64,000 nt of DNA from Aestuariivivens insulae (GCF_022662195.1 NZ_JAKMCS010000015.1:1-64000); one strand, 5' to 3'; shown: positions 52,544-62,319, numbered from the stretch's first letter. Notes: generated by a model not told the origin, from the letters alone. A program made the numbers and translations.

Positions 52544-53854
52544 TCATCTCAATTCTATCTTAAGAATGTGTTTGGTATGGTCTGTAACCCGAAAACGGTT
52601 ATCTGCGCGTCTGCCAACTACCCATACAATGGCATCTTCTGTACATAACAACCAAGCATTTTCTTTATCTAAAAGCGATAGTTTTTCATCCTTAAAATAT
52701 TTGCTCAACTTCTTTCTTCCGGTCATGCCCAAAGGATAAAAATACTCGCCTTCCTTCTTTTTTCGAAGCTTCAACGGAAATTGCAACAGGGCTTTATCTA
52801 CATAAATGCAATTTGCGTTTGTTTCTGAAATTGTATCAACTTCAGTAAAACGCAATGTACCTAAAGGGGTTTCTACAGCTGACAATTGTTCTAAAACCAA
52901 CACAGCTTCACGCTCTCCCTTATTAATTTCACTTAACAGTAAATGCGTCCGGTTTTTTATTAAACGATGGGTTTTGGAAAGCACATACTTGCCGGTTTCG
53001 GCATCTAACAAATGGGTAACATCTTCCCATTCGGTAAAACCATAGCTCTTAAAGACTTCATATAGATAGGCCTTGGGGTTATCCAGCTTTTTAAATTCTG
53101 AAACTTTAAACGCCATAACATTACCACCCAAACGTTCCATGGTGTTATTTAAAAACGTTTCAATACTGTCCTTTATAATATTTGACGACGCATTTAAATT
53201 ATCCAAAGTCGTTTGAAAGCTTTGCAACAAACTTGGGTTAATGGTCTTTAGAATTGGCACCACTTCATGCCTTAGCTTATTCCGCAAGTATTTAACCGAT
53301 TTGTTACTGCTATCGTCCCGCCATTTAATGTTATGGGATTTAGCAAAATCCACAATATCATCTTCAGAAAAAGGTAATAATGGCCTAACAAATTTATCAT
53401 TAACTTCTGGAATTCCTGTAAGCCCTTCCAAGCCGGTTCCCCTTGTGAAATTAATTAGAAAGGTTTCCAGATTATCATCGGCATGGTGTGCCGTTAAAAT
53501 ATAGTTGAAATGCAATTGTTCTGCCAATTCCGTAAACCAGTTGTAGCGCAGTTCCCGAGCGGCCATTTGAATGGAAAGCTTCTGTGCTTTGGCATAGGTT
53601 TCTGTATCAAAACTTTCAACAAAAACTTCAACATCTAAGTCTTCGGCCAAATCCAGTACAAAGGATTCATCCAAATCACTTTCATCACCCCTTAAATTAA
53701 AATTGCAATGGGCCAACGCTATATTTAAGCCCATTTTATAACATAAATGGGTCAATACAACACTATCCACACCGCCAGAAATGGCAATTAAAAGCTTCCC
53801 ATCATTTAAAAAAGGCAATCGAGAATTTATATGGTTTTTGAATGTCTCTAGCAT
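52544..53854 (-). CDS. tilS: tRNA(Ile)-lysidine synthase
   Basis: Modifies the wobble C of tRNA-Ile(CAU) to lysidine, an essential step. The 436-residue protein has the PP-loop LIAISGGVDSVVLTHL near the N-terminus, ALAHCNFNLRGDESDLDE, TAHHADDNLETFLINFTRG, and a C-terminal TilS domain (LRKKKEGEYFYPLGMTGRKKLSKYF). Single gene. Confidence 0.94.
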   Translation of the reverse strand: MLETFKNHINSRLPFLNDGKLLIAISGGVDSVVLTHLCYKMGLNIALAHCNFNLRGDESDLDESFVLDLAEDLDVEVFVESFDTETYAKAQKLSIQMAARELRYNWFTELAEQLHFNYILTAHHADDNLETFLINFTRGTGLEGLTGIPEVNDKFVRPLLPFSEDDIVDFAKSHNIKWRDDSSNKSVKYLRNKLRHEVVPILKTINPSLLQSFQTTLDNLNASSNIIKDSIETFLNNTMERLGGNVMAFKVSEFKKLDNPKAYLYEVFKSYGFTEWEDVTHLLDAETGKYVLSKTHRLIKNRTHLLLSEINKGEREAVLVLEQLSAVETPLGTLRFTEVDTISETNANCIYVDKALLQFPLKLRKKKEGEYFYPLGMTGRKKLSKYFKDEKLSLLDKENAWLLCTEDAIVWVVGRRADNRFRVTDHTKHILKIELR

Positions 53855-53984
53855 GTGTTCAAATATACAACATTGCCTTTTGAAATTTGCATGATACTTT
53901 TTATTGAATCTACGGCATACATCATTTTAAAGATTGAAAGGATTGATAAAAATTGAAGGGATTGATAATGATGAAAACATTAAT

Positions 53985-54108
53985 GATTGAAGATTGAAGA
54001 TTGATGATTAACGATTAACGAAATTTGATTAACCGAACACTAAATACTGAATACTGATTACTGATTACTGATTACTGAACACTGAATACTGCGACTGAAC
54101 ACTGAAGG
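53985..54108 (+). repeat. Array of GA-N5 heptamers
   Basis: Heptamers drift stepwise: GATTGAA twice, GATTGAT, GATTAAC twice, then a short break, then GAATACT, GATTACT three times, GAACACT, GAATACT and GAACACT. This fills most of the 369-bp gap between tilS and the sigma-like gene. Confidence 0.7.
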
Positions 54109-54161
54109 GAAACGATGACTTGTCATCTATTTGGCTTAAAAAACCTTATGCAAAGTTGATA

Positions 54162-54190
54162 TTTGTCATAAACCAACTCTAGTAATTTTG
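54162..54190 (+). promoter_or_regulatory. Promoter of the sigma-like gene
   Basis: TTTG (54162-54165), 17 bp, TAATTTTG (54183-54190), matching both Bacteroidota elements, 33 bp before the ATG. Confidence 0.6.
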
Positions 54191-54223
54191 TAACTTTAGA
54201 GTATCATCTTAAACCTTAGTATT

Positions 54224-54916
54224 ATGAGCTCTTTAGAAAGATTAAACGATAAAACAGCCCAAAAGGCTTTCAATAAAAAAGTAGTTTCTGTAACACAGCA
54301 TTTAAGGGCTTATGTAAAGCATAGGTTATATATTGCTGAATCTACAGGAATTATCCCCAAAAACATGTATAATTCCAATGACTTGATAGATGAAGCTATT
54401 GCTAAATTCTACGAACAAGGCTTTAATATTGATGCTGATACTTTAGCTATTAAACTGAAACTCTTTAAAATTGTTGATACCGATATAGATAGCCTTTTCC
54501 AAAAAGAAGCATTTCACAAAAATACCTTCAGCACTGATGCTATTTTAAATGAAGAGCTCGACGGCTTGGAGGAAAATTTTACCGTTGATGAAGACTTTGA
54601 TTTTATTATGCATGAGGAATTAAATGATATTTCATATAAACAAAGCCGTAAGCACCAACATGTTTTTGTTTACGACGATACAGATATCACTTTGGCCAGT
54701 GCTTTTGAAATTGAAAATATTAAAGGTTTACAGCTAAAAAATACGCTTGGTAAATTTTACTCCTTTTTACCTTTTAACGTGTCTGATATTATCGATCTTT
54801 TTGTTTTTGGTAGATTGGACTTTGATGCCATTGCCAAAGTAAAAAACATTGAACCAAAACGTGTTGAGCGTATTCTAACCTTAGCTGAAGAAGCCATAAA
54901 AAAGAATTTAGACTAA
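54224..54916 (+). CDS. Sigma-70-like regulatory protein, function unknown
   Basis: A 230-residue acidic, soluble protein. The N-terminal part (SVTQHLRAYVKHRLYIAE ... LIDEAIAKFYEQGF) has the pattern of sigma region 2. The end (FDAIAKVKNIEPKRVERILTLAEEAI) looks like the helix-turn-helix of region 4, with a long acidic linker between. I recognise no named family. It may be a diverged sigma factor or a regulator derived from one. Monocistronic with its own promoter. Confidence 0.5.
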   Translation: MSSLERLNDKTAQKAFNKKVVSVTQHLRAYVKHRLYIAESTGIIPKNMYNSNDLIDEAIAKFYEQGFNIDADTLAIKLKLFKIVDTDIDSLFQKEAFHKNTFSTDAILNEELDGLEENFTVDEDFDFIMHEELNDISYKQSRKHQHVFVYDDTDITLASAFEIENIKGLQLKNTLGKFYSFLPFNVSDIIDLFVFGRLDFDAIAKVKNIEPKRVERILTLAEEAIKKNLD

Positions 54917-54928
54917 AAGCCTGTTTAA

Positions 54929-56227
54929 TTACGAATTCTCTAAAACAGTACGCATAGCCTTGGCTTTAACCAAACATTCCTCGTATTCCTTTAGCGGGTC
55001 ACTCTTTGCTGTAATGGCACTACCTACCGAATAGGATACATACTGCCTAGAAGCGTTGTACAGAATACTTCTAATAACTACGTTAAAATCGAAGTCACCA
55101 TGGGGTGTAAAATAACCAATGGCTCCAGAGTAAACACCTCGCTTGGTTTCCTCTAAGGCCTCTATAATTTGCATGGCCGAGATTTTGGGAGCGCCCGTCA
55201 TACTTCCCATAGGAAAAGTACTTTCAATAATGTCAACTGGATGAATAGCAGGATCAACATCTGCCGTAACGGTCGATATCATTTGATGCACTTGATTGAA
55301 GGTATATACCTTACACAATTCTTCAACCGCAACACTACCTTTTATAGCTGTTTTGGATAAATCGTTACGTACCAAGTCCACGATCATAATATTCTCACTA
55401 CGCTCTTTGCTATCGTTTAATAAAGCCGATTTTAACAGCCTATCCTCTTCCAAATCCACCGACCGTTTTGCTGTACCTTTTATGGGCTGGGAAATGACCT
55501 TTTGCCCCTTTTTTTTTAAATAACGCTCCGGCGAAGCACTTAAGGCATACTTATCATGTAACTTTATAAACGACGCAAATGGCGGTTTGGAAATTTTATT
55601 TAATTTATTGTACGTCTCTAGCGGATCTATTTGAGTATCTTCAGCATAAAACTCCTGACAAAAATTCGCCTCATAAACATCTCCCCTACGAATATGATCA
55701 AGCATTTGGGTTACCTTTTCAAAATACTCATCCTTATGGATACGCAACTTTATTCTAACATCATCTTTGCTTGGTGAATTATTTGGTGTGGTTATTTGTT
55801 CAATTGCTTTTAAATCCTGGGCAACTTCAGCTTCAACACATTTTAAATATAGTACTTCTACGGTGTCCCCTTTAACCAAAAACAACTTTTTAGGTTGAAA
55901 AAAGTATAAATCGGGAAAAGCCAATCCGTCAAAATTGGCGGAGTTTAAATGCTCCACAGCATTTTTTAAATCATAAGTTAAATAGCCAAAAATCCAATCT
56001 TGGGTATGGATTTGATATTCTTTTAACTTTTCAAAAGCCTGATAATAATCGGTCTGGATCCCCGTAAAGGCATCTACAGCTAAAATAGCATCAAAATTAG
56101 AGTACTCCTGCTCATAGCTATTGGAATCTAGCCAAACGACATCGTCGTATTGCTGTCCCCAAAGCAGTATCTTATTCTTAAACTCATCAATAAAATCTAT
56201 ATTAAAAGTCTGTGATGTTCTCAACAA
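54929..56227 (-). CDS. pabB: Aminodeoxychorismate synthase component I / anthranilate synthase component I-like
   Basis: A 432-residue chorismate-binding enzyme. RRGDVYEANFCQEFYAED, SASPERYLKK, QPIKGTAKRS, ENIMIVDLVRNDLSKTA and GSMTGAPKISAMQIIEALE are chorismate-enzyme motifs. PIKGT favours PabB (folate branch) over TrpE, which usually has a different N-terminal tryptophan site. No amidotransferase partner is adjacent. The first codon is TTG (two in a row); no ATG is available before a stop upstream. Confidence 0.85.
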   Translation of the reverse strand: MLRTSQTFNIDFIDEFKNKILLWGQQYDDVVWLDSNSYEQEYSNFDAILAVDAFTGIQTDYYQAFEKLKEYQIHTQDWIFGYLTYDLKNAVEHLNSANFDGLAFPDLYFFQPKKLFLVKGDTVEVLYLKCVEAEVAQDLKAIEQITTPNNSPSKDDVRIKLRIHKDEYFEKVTQMLDHIRRGDVYEANFCQEFYAEDTQIDPLETYNKLNKISKPPFASFIKLHDKYALSASPERYLKKKGQKVISQPIKGTAKRSVDLEEDRLLKSALLNDSKERSENIMIVDLVRNDLSKTAIKGSVAVEELCKVYTFNQVHQMISTVTADVDPAIHPVDIIESTFPMGSMTGAPKISAMQIIEALEETKRGVYSGAIGYFTPHGDFDFNVVIRSILYNASRQYVSYSVGSAITAKSDPLKEYEECLVKAKAMRTVLENS

Positions 56228-56303
56228 AAAAAAGATTAAGCCGTAAAGTTAGTTAGATTACTTAAAAAATCAGGAATTTTGCACCTACTTTAAATGAATT
56301 TTG

Positions 56304-57194
56304 ATGCACACACTTAAAAACGACAAACTGGAAATTACCATAAAGCAAATTGGAGCTGAACTGTGTAAAATTAAATCGGCAAAGCACAACACCAATTTTA
56401 TGTGGGATGGCAACCCAAATATTTGGAACGGGATTTCGCCAGTTCTCTTCCCAATAATTGGAGCGCTAAAGGATGGTTCATATAACTTTAATGGTGCTGA
56501 TTATAAACTTCCTAAACATGGTTTTATTAGGCATAATGAAAACATGCTATTGGATAAAAAAAACAGTAATAGTCTAATTTTCAAATTGGGTTACAATGAA
56601 GCGCTATTGAAAATGTACCCTTTTAAATTTGAATTTTATATAAGCTACTTGCTTAAAGATAACACGCTTGAAGTAACCCATACCGTAAAAAACCGTGATA
56701 ATAAAACCATATATTTTTCGGTGGGAGGCCATCCTGCCTTTAAATGCCCTGTTTTTGATGATGAAACTTACAACGACTACAAATTAGAACTAGAACACAA
56801 CGAAACCGCAAAAAGGCACTTAATCAATTTAGAAAACGGACTGATAGCTGATAATACAGAACCTGTTTTTAATGATTCCAACATTATAAAATTAAGGCAC
56901 GACTTGTTTGATAATGATGCTTTGGTTTTTAAGAATTTAAGATCTAGAAAAGTAACCTTAATGAGCAACAAATATGGTGCTATCCTAACGGTAAGCTATC
57001 CTGACTTCCCCTATTTGGGTATTTGGGCAAAACCCGAAGGTGATTTTGTATGTATAGAACCTTGGTTAGGCATCGCTGATAGTGAAACTACCAACCAGGA
57101 TTTTAAAACCAAGGAAGGCATCTTGACATTGGTTCCCAACAAATTGTTTAAAGCCAGTTATACCATAGAAATTAACAATTCCCTTTTGGTCTAA
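56304..57194 (+). CDS. Aldose 1-epimerase family protein
   Basis: The 296-residue galactose-mutarotase-fold protein belongs to the YeaD/LacX-like group of sugar epimerases. Key regions are GAELCKIKSAKHNTNFMWDG near the N-terminus, LPKHGFIRH, FSVGGHPAFKCP with a conserved His, and FVCIEPWLGIADSE with the catalytic Glu. The ATG at 56304 is preferred over the in-frame TTG at 56301. It may interconvert sugar anomers; the substrate is unknown. Confidence 0.85.
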   Translation: MHTLKNDKLEITIKQIGAELCKIKSAKHNTNFMWDGNPNIWNGISPVLFPIIGALKDGSYNFNGADYKLPKHGFIRHNENMLLDKKNSNSLIFKLGYNEALLKMYPFKFEFYISYLLKDNTLEVTHTVKNRDNKTIYFSVGGHPAFKCPVFDDETYNDYKLELEHNETAKRHLINLENGLIADNTEPVFNDSNIIKLRHDLFDNDALVFKNLRSRKVTLMSNKYGAILTVSYPDFPYLGIWAKPEGDFVCIEPWLGIADSETTNQDFKTKEGILTLVPNKLFKASYTIEINNSLLV

Positions 57195-57213
57195 TAAATT
57201 AGTGGTAGATTTG
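57185..57213 (+). promoter_or_regulatory. Promoter of the DEAD-box helicase gene
   Basis: TTTG (57185-57188), 17 bp, TAGATTTG (57206-57213). The start codon follows only 17 bp after the -7 box, so the leader is very short. Confidence 0.55.
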
Positions 57214-57230
57214 CAATCTAAATACTTGCT

Positions 57231-58583
57231 GTGACATTTTCCGATTTAAAATTAAACACGCCACTTTTAAATGCCCTTGACGATTTAGGGTTTATCACCC
57301 CCACTCCCATACAGGAAAAAGCCTTTAACGTTGTGGCTTCTGGTAAAGATACCGTTGGCATAGCTCAAACAGGTACAGGTAAAACCTTTGCCTATATGCT
57401 GCCCATTTTAAAAAACTTGCCGTTTTCCAGGCAAGAGAACCCAAGGGTTTTGGTTTTAGTGCCTACAAGAGAACTGGTCATACAAGTTGTTGAAGAAATT
57501 GAAAAACTTTCTAAATACATTAACAACCGTGTATTGGGCGTTTATGGAGGTACCAATATCAATACCCAAAAGCAAGCTGTTGCCGAAGGGTTGGATATTT
57601 TAGTAGCTACACCAGGCCGCTTATACGATTTGGCCGTAAGCAGGGTGCTTCAATTAAAATCGATACAAAAACTGGTAATCGATGAAGTGGATGTGATGTT
57701 GGATTTAGGCTTTAGGCACCAACTTATCAATATTTTTGATATTCTTCCCGAGCGCCGACAAAACATCATGTTTTCGGCAACCATGACACATGATGTAGAT
57801 GCCTTGCTAAATGATTTCTTTAAAACACCAGAACGCATTTCTATAGCCGTTTCGGGAACACCATTAGATAATATAGACCAAACACGCTATAACGTTCCTA
57901 ACTTTTACACCAAGGTTAACCTACTCGTTCACCTTTTAAATGACACCGAAACGTTTAACAAAGTACTTATTTTCGTGGCGTATAAGCGAATGGCAGACCG
58001 TTTGTTTGAAAAGCTTGAAGAGGTGTTTCATAACGAACTCTGCGTTATACACTCCAACAAAACCCAAAACTACAGGTTACGAAGCATAGAACAGTTTAAG
58101 GAAGGGCAAAACCGCATTTTAGTAGCGACCGATGTTATGGCTCGTGGATTAGATATAGACAATATATCGCATGTTATCAATTTTGACACCCCTGAATTCC
58201 CAGAAAACTACATGCACCGCATTGGTAGAACAGGGCGTGCCGAACGTAAGGGAGCTTCCATTGTGTTCTCAACCGAGAAGGAACAAGAAGCCTTATCGCG
58301 TATTGAAGCGCTTATGCAAATGGAAATTCCATTAATAGAATTACCAGAGCCTGTAGAAATTTCAACCGAACTTATTGAAGAAGAGCGTCCTCAAATTAAA
58401 GAACATTACAACCCTTTAAAGTCTAAAGCAGAAGATGTTCCCGGTCCTGCTTTTCATGAAAAAAAGACTAAAAACAAAAAAGTTAACCTTGGAGGTTCCT
58501 ACCGAAGGGAGATAACAAAGAAGTATAAAAAGCCTAAAACCCGTGGGGATAAAAATTACAATAGGCGGAATAAGAAAAAGTAA
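57231..58583 (+). CDS. DEAD/DEAH-box RNA helicase (RhlE-like)
   Basis: The 450-residue ATP-dependent RNA helicase has Q motif FITPTPIQEKA, motif I AQTGTGKT, Ia PTRELV, Ib TPGR, motif II DEVD (a variant of DEAD), III SAT, V ARGLDID and VI HRIGRTGR. A basic Lys/Arg-rich tail (residues about 385-450) probably binds RNA. The start is GTG. Likely role in ribosome assembly or RNA turnover. Confidence 0.92.
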   Translation: MTFSDLKLNTPLLNALDDLGFITPTPIQEKAFNVVASGKDTVGIAQTGTGKTFAYMLPILKNLPFSRQENPRVLVLVPTRELVIQVVEEIEKLSKYINNRVLGVYGGTNINTQKQAVAEGLDILVATPGRLYDLAVSRVLQLKSIQKLVIDEVDVMLDLGFRHQLINIFDILPERRQNIMFSATMTHDVDALLNDFFKTPERISIAVSGTPLDNIDQTRYNVPNFYTKVNLLVHLLNDTETFNKVLIFVAYKRMADRLFEKLEEVFHNELCVIHSNKTQNYRLRSIEQFKEGQNRILVATDVMARGLDIDNISHVINFDTPEFPENYMHRIGRTGRAERKGASIVFSTEKEQEALSRIEALMQMEIPLIELPEPVEISTELIEEERPQIKEHYNPLKSKAEDVPGPAFHEKKTKNKKVNLGGSYRREITKKYKKPKTRGDKNYNRRNKKK

Positions 58584-58759
58584 ATCGTTTACAGTAAATA
58601 GTCGCCGTTTCCAGTCAAAGTTAACCGAAATGCTATTCTTTACCTTTATCCCTAAGCCCATTTGGCAACGGATCTACAACAAATTTCAGCCTTAAGTGAA
58701 AATGGCTAATTGGTGGTTCTGGAACCTTTATTCAGAATGGAGTTACGCTTTTGTTTAAT

Positions 58760-59323
58760 TTAAAATCGATACCCAATTCGCAAATGTAAATTCAGAGCAG
58801 TTTCTCCTTCATTTTCCAAGTATCCAACACTTTTGGCGAAAATATACTTATAGCCAATACCTATTCCAGTTTCATATGTAAAATGATTTCCAATGTTCCT
58901 TCTAATTCCCCAGGTTGGAATAATGGAAATTTGATCAGCCACTTCTACATTATTATAATTTGAAATTACAAACCAATTTGGATTATAACTTGTCTGAATA
59001 GTTAAAAAATTTCCACTATTCCCTCTAATATTTCTGGATTTAGATACTCGTTTATCTAAATTATAATACCACCTTGGTTCTAATCTAATAACAGGTGTCA
59101 TTAAATATCCTTTTTTCGGATAGAAACTTCCAAACCAAAATCCAGCATCCATTCCAATTTCTACTCTTAAAGCTATTTGGTTTGATAATTTTGTTTCTCT
59201 ATGAGCCCAAATTCCTAAAACTCCTGTTTGTATTCCATAAGTAGATTGTTCTACACTTACATTCTGAGATTTTGCTATAAAAGTCAATCCGCAAAAAGTC
59301 AAGGTCAATAAGATTTTTTTCAT
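58760..59323 (-). CDS. Small outer-membrane beta-barrel-like protein, unknown
   Basis: A 187-residue protein with a clear signal peptide (cleavage near AKSQ). Alternating hydrophobic strands and a C-terminal LNLHLRIGYRF, ending in Phe, are typical of outer-membrane barrels. No family was recognised. Monocistronic. Confidence 0.55.
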   Translation of the reverse strand: MKKILLTLTFCGLTFIAKSQNVSVEQSTYGIQTGVLGIWAHRETKLSNQIALRVEIGMDAGFWFGSFYPKKGYLMTPVIRLEPRWYYNLDKRVSKSRNIRGNSGNFLTIQTSYNPNWFVISNYNNVEVADQISIIPTWGIRRNIGNHFTYETGIGIGYKYIFAKSVGYLENEGETALNLHLRIGYRF

Positions 59324-59384
59324 TAGGCCAAATTTTCTATAGTTTAAAGTTTATACAACTAGTATGACAATTTAAAATCTAAAA

Positions 59385-59676
59385 GATTTGATTAAATATA
59401 TTGAGCCTAAATGTTATGAAAAATAAAAATGGAGGAGGCAACCTTATTGACTAACATCTACATAGATAAACAGCTTTTTTTGAGCATAAATGGATACATG
59501 GGAGATAAATGATTAAAAAAACATAATACTTATGTTATTTAGCCTAATTATATTTAATAAATACCTATTAAGTATTTATAGATAAAGTATCAATTCTAGA
59601 GATCAAAAGTTTTGTAATCACCTTCCACACGGGCGTACTACAAATGCCATACTTAAGGCTATTAACAATTGATGAT
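59385..59676 (+). repeat. Long direct repeat, copy 1
   Basis: About 290 bp, roughly 96 percent identical by eye to 62320-62612. It contains a conserved hairpin AACATAA-TAC-TTATGTT (59520-59536) and a 12-codon open frame starting at 59416 (MKNKNGGGNLID). GA-N5 heptamers follow. Further on, TTTTCAATTTTAAATTAA at about 59790 resembles sequence upstream of gcvT, so the duplication may once have been longer. Otherwise the 59324-59877 gap holds no gene. Confidence 0.85.
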
Positions 59677-59681
59677 TGCCC

Positions 59682-59702
59682 GAACACCGAACACTGAATT
59701 AC
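59682..59702 (+). repeat. Short GA-N5 heptamer run
   Basis: GAACACC, GAACACT and GAATTAC directly after direct repeat copy 1, matching the longer array that follows copy 2. Confidence 0.5.
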
Positions 59703-59877
59703 TACAAAAGCGATATTCATCATACATTCTTCATCTTACTAATATAACTTTAATAGTTTATTCAAAAAAAGTGCGGTTTATTGTGTCATTTTCAATTTTA
59801 AATTAATTATATCCAAAGTTTAGCTCTTTACTATTCATGTATTTTGATACCAAATTATCATTTCACATTATTATTAT

Positions 59878-60459
59878 TTAGAATTTCACACCCAAACTAG
59901 CCCCAAATGACTTTACTGTTAATGATCGAGGTCTTTCATTTGATCCACCCAGCAAAGGTTTTGAACCGTCTAATTTAAAATAATTTTGTTCAAAAAATAG
60001 ATTTCCAATAATGTTAAAATTATCTTTTTTTATAAAAGGAATTCCTAATCCCAATCTTAAATTATTTCCATTTCTAAACCTCTTTTTATTTAGAGTGAAA
60101 TTATTTACTTCTTGTAAATAAATATAAACATTGTTCCTGTCTACAAAGAAATATTTCAATACTCCACCAAGTTTTATCATCGAAAAATTGGGTTTTGATT
60201 GCGTTTGAAAACCTCCAATGAGACCAATACTTAACTTTTTAAATAAGAAGTAATTGCGACTTCCTTGAAAACCAAAAGAGTTTAACAAAAAACCATCCTC
60301 TTTTAGTTCTTTTTCAATTATTTTATTTTTGTCATCATTATAGAAATAGTCCTTCTTGTTAGGAAATACAAAATCCATTTCAAAAGAGGTTCCCCATTTA
60401 CTTTGCGCAAAACCCAATCCGAAAGCGAAAACAAATATTATTCTAAAAAAATGTTTCAT
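59878..60459 (-). CDS. Putative outer-membrane beta-barrel protein of the repeat-flanked block
   Basis: A 193-residue protein with a signal peptide (ending near GFAQ). It is rich in alternating beta-strand patterns and ends in KSFGASLGVKF, a barrel-type C-terminus. No family was recognised. It lies 18 nt downstream of the lipoprotein gene, so the two form an operon. Composition looks more AT-rich than the metabolic genes nearby. Confidence 0.5.
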   Translation of the reverse strand: MKHFFRIIFVFAFGLGFAQSKWGTSFEMDFVFPNKKDYFYNDDKNKIIEKELKEDGFLLNSFGFQGSRNYFLFKKLSIGLIGGFQTQSKPNFSMIKLGGVLKYFFVDRNNVYIYLQEVNNFTLNKKRFRNGNNLRLGLGIPFIKKDNFNIIGNLFFEQNYFKLDGSKPLLGGSNERPRSLTVKSFGASLGVKF

Positions 60460-60477
60460 AAAATGTATAATTTAAAG

Positions 60478-62103
60478 CTATCTAATCATTCTATTACCTT
60501 TCCAAGTATTACCTCGTCTAGCCATTCCATAAAAGTCTAGCTCATAATAAGTATAATTTCTGAACTTAGCATTTGAAGGTCCTATACTGAATTTAATACC
60601 GCCATTTTTACAATCAATGCATTTTGATACTTTAATTTCAAAACTAACATCTGAATAAAACTTATGCTTTATTTTATTATCGTTTGTTTTTTTTAACCTA
60701 TCTGCAAAATATAAAACTTCTATTTCCTCATCATCCTTTTGATAAATAACAACAAATTTTCTCTTTATACTACCTTTACTTTTTAAAAAATCAAACCCAG
60801 CTCCATAAAGTGCTTTGATATTTGATTCAGTATATATAGTATTTCCTGTTGTTAGATTTATATTTAAGTTTCCAATTAATGGGATTTTAGGAATGTAAAT
60901 ATTTAAAATATCATGATCATCATAATCAAAGAAGGGCAACTCATTTTTTGTCACATTTATAGCAGTCTCGACCCAATTGTTAGCTTGACTATATTTAGTA
61001 TAATATGTTGCATTATACATATAAATTGGTGCCTTGCCTAAATTAGTAAATAATTGAGGATGAGAGTAAGAATTAATTTCAGGCTCTGGTCTTTTATACT
61101 TTAAGTAAATTGTATTTATCCCTAAATGTAATTCATCAGATTTAGAAGCCCACCAAATGCCTAACCTTTTTCTCTGGGTTTTAGTAAGTATGCCAGCAGA
61201 GGCATAAATTAACCATTTTTGATCCCAAAATTCTGTTTTTATCCTGTGCTTACTGTCAAAATAATTTGTACAGTAATAACTTTTACCAAATATATTTTGA
61301 AACCAATTATCACGTCCCTCACATACTGGTAGCCCACTAATTAATTGTTGCAATTTTTCTTCTCCCGAAATTTGGGGAATTGGCGGAGGCATATTTCCGC
61401 CTATTACATCTCCTCCATTGCAATCATCTTCAATTGGTGCTACATATCTGTAAACTTTGTCTCTTACTCTTGTAATACCTGCATACATTTCTCTTTCTCT
61501 ACACAAATCTATAGGAACTAACTTTGCTGTTTTTGAGAAAGATTTACTGACATTTTCATTTTCTTCTTTAAAATAATCAAATAAATAAGTAGAGTCCTTT
61601 ACATGTGCAAAAAACATACCTTTGTCTTCAGTAAACTTATAAATACTATCGCTTACTATAATTTCATTATCTTCATTTACAAGTCCTGCCAAAAGAGGGT
61701 CCTTTATAAATCCATCAGAGTCTTCTCCTTTATAGGCCTCCGATGTTTTACCATGTAATCCTGAAGAAGATTTATATAGTTGCCTCTTCAAATTTATTTC
61801 TCCCGAAAGTTTAGCTAGTAGTTGTTCATTTTCAGAATTTATAATTGGTGTATGAGAACGAAACCCCTTTTGGTAAAATTTCTCAAATTCTTGTTCAATT
61901 TTGCCTTCACCTTGATTTTGAAGTTCCTCAATGGTTTCCTTTAATGATTCTTTTGATGAAAAGACAAATCTTCCATTTTTAATGTTTTTTTCAACTATTG
62001 ATTCGGATTGATTTTTTTCTAAATTGTTCAATTCTAAATTATCTTGGCAAGAGATCAAAATTAAAGATAGAATTAATGTGATTTGGTATTTATATGCTTT
62101 CAT
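60478..62103 (-). CDS. Hypothetical lipoprotein of the repeat-flanked block
   Basis: A 541-residue lipoprotein (lipobox LISC) with an Asn/Glu/Lys-rich N-terminal third. A central part has several cysteines (DLCRERE, EDDCNGG, PVCEGR, YYCTNYF) and a Pro-rich stretch, and the C-terminal third carries a C-x2-C pair (KCIDCKNGG). I recognise no family and see no HExxH or other catalytic motif. With the downstream barrel protein it forms a two-gene envelope module between long direct repeats. Confidence 0.5.
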   Translation of the reverse strand: MKAYKYQITLILSLILISCQDNLELNNLEKNQSESIVEKNIKNGRFVFSSKESLKETIEELQNQGEGKIEQEFEKFYQKGFRSHTPIINSENEQLLAKLSGEINLKRQLYKSSSGLHGKTSEAYKGEDSDGFIKDPLLAGLVNEDNEIIVSDSIYKFTEDKGMFFAHVKDSTYLFDYFKEENENVSKSFSKTAKLVPIDLCREREMYAGITRVRDKVYRYVAPIEDDCNGGDVIGGNMPPPIPQISGEEKLQQLISGLPVCEGRDNWFQNIFGKSYYCTNYFDSKHRIKTEFWDQKWLIYASAGILTKTQRKRLGIWWASKSDELHLGINTIYLKYKRPEPEINSYSHPQLFTNLGKAPIYMYNATYYTKYSQANNWVETAINVTKNELPFFDYDDHDILNIYIPKIPLIGNLNINLTTGNTIYTESNIKALYGAGFDFLKSKGSIKRKFVVIYQKDDEEIEVLYFADRLKKTNDNKIKHKFYSDVSFEIKVSKCIDCKNGGIKFSIGPSNAKFRNYTYYELDFYGMARRGNTWKGNRMIR

Positions 62104-62233
62104 TTTTTTTTTGTTATAAAATCAAAAGATTGAGTAGGGTATTCTCCAATTCTGAATCTTCACCAAAAGAGTTTGATTTCTTAACTTTATGGTGGTTTCA
62201 TTTCAATAAACAATATTTTTTATGTGGTACAAG

Positions 62234-62277
62234 TACCCGACAAATGCTTTCTACAGCACTAATCTTGTGTTCGGGTA
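62234..62277. repeat. Inverted repeat upstream of the lipoprotein gene
   Basis: TACCCGA and TCGGGTA pair across a 30-nt loop within the 216 bp between the lipoprotein start and direct repeat copy 2. Could be regulatory; no promoter was assigned here. Confidence 0.3.
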
Positions 62278-62319
62278 TATCACGTGAATACCTTATAATA
62301 CTGTTTAAAGTCTTTTAAG

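Noticed and set aside
57650-57838. DEVD in the helicase as a sign of inactivation
   Set aside because: Asp-Glu and the final Asp are kept, and the third position is known to vary; the other motifs are intact.
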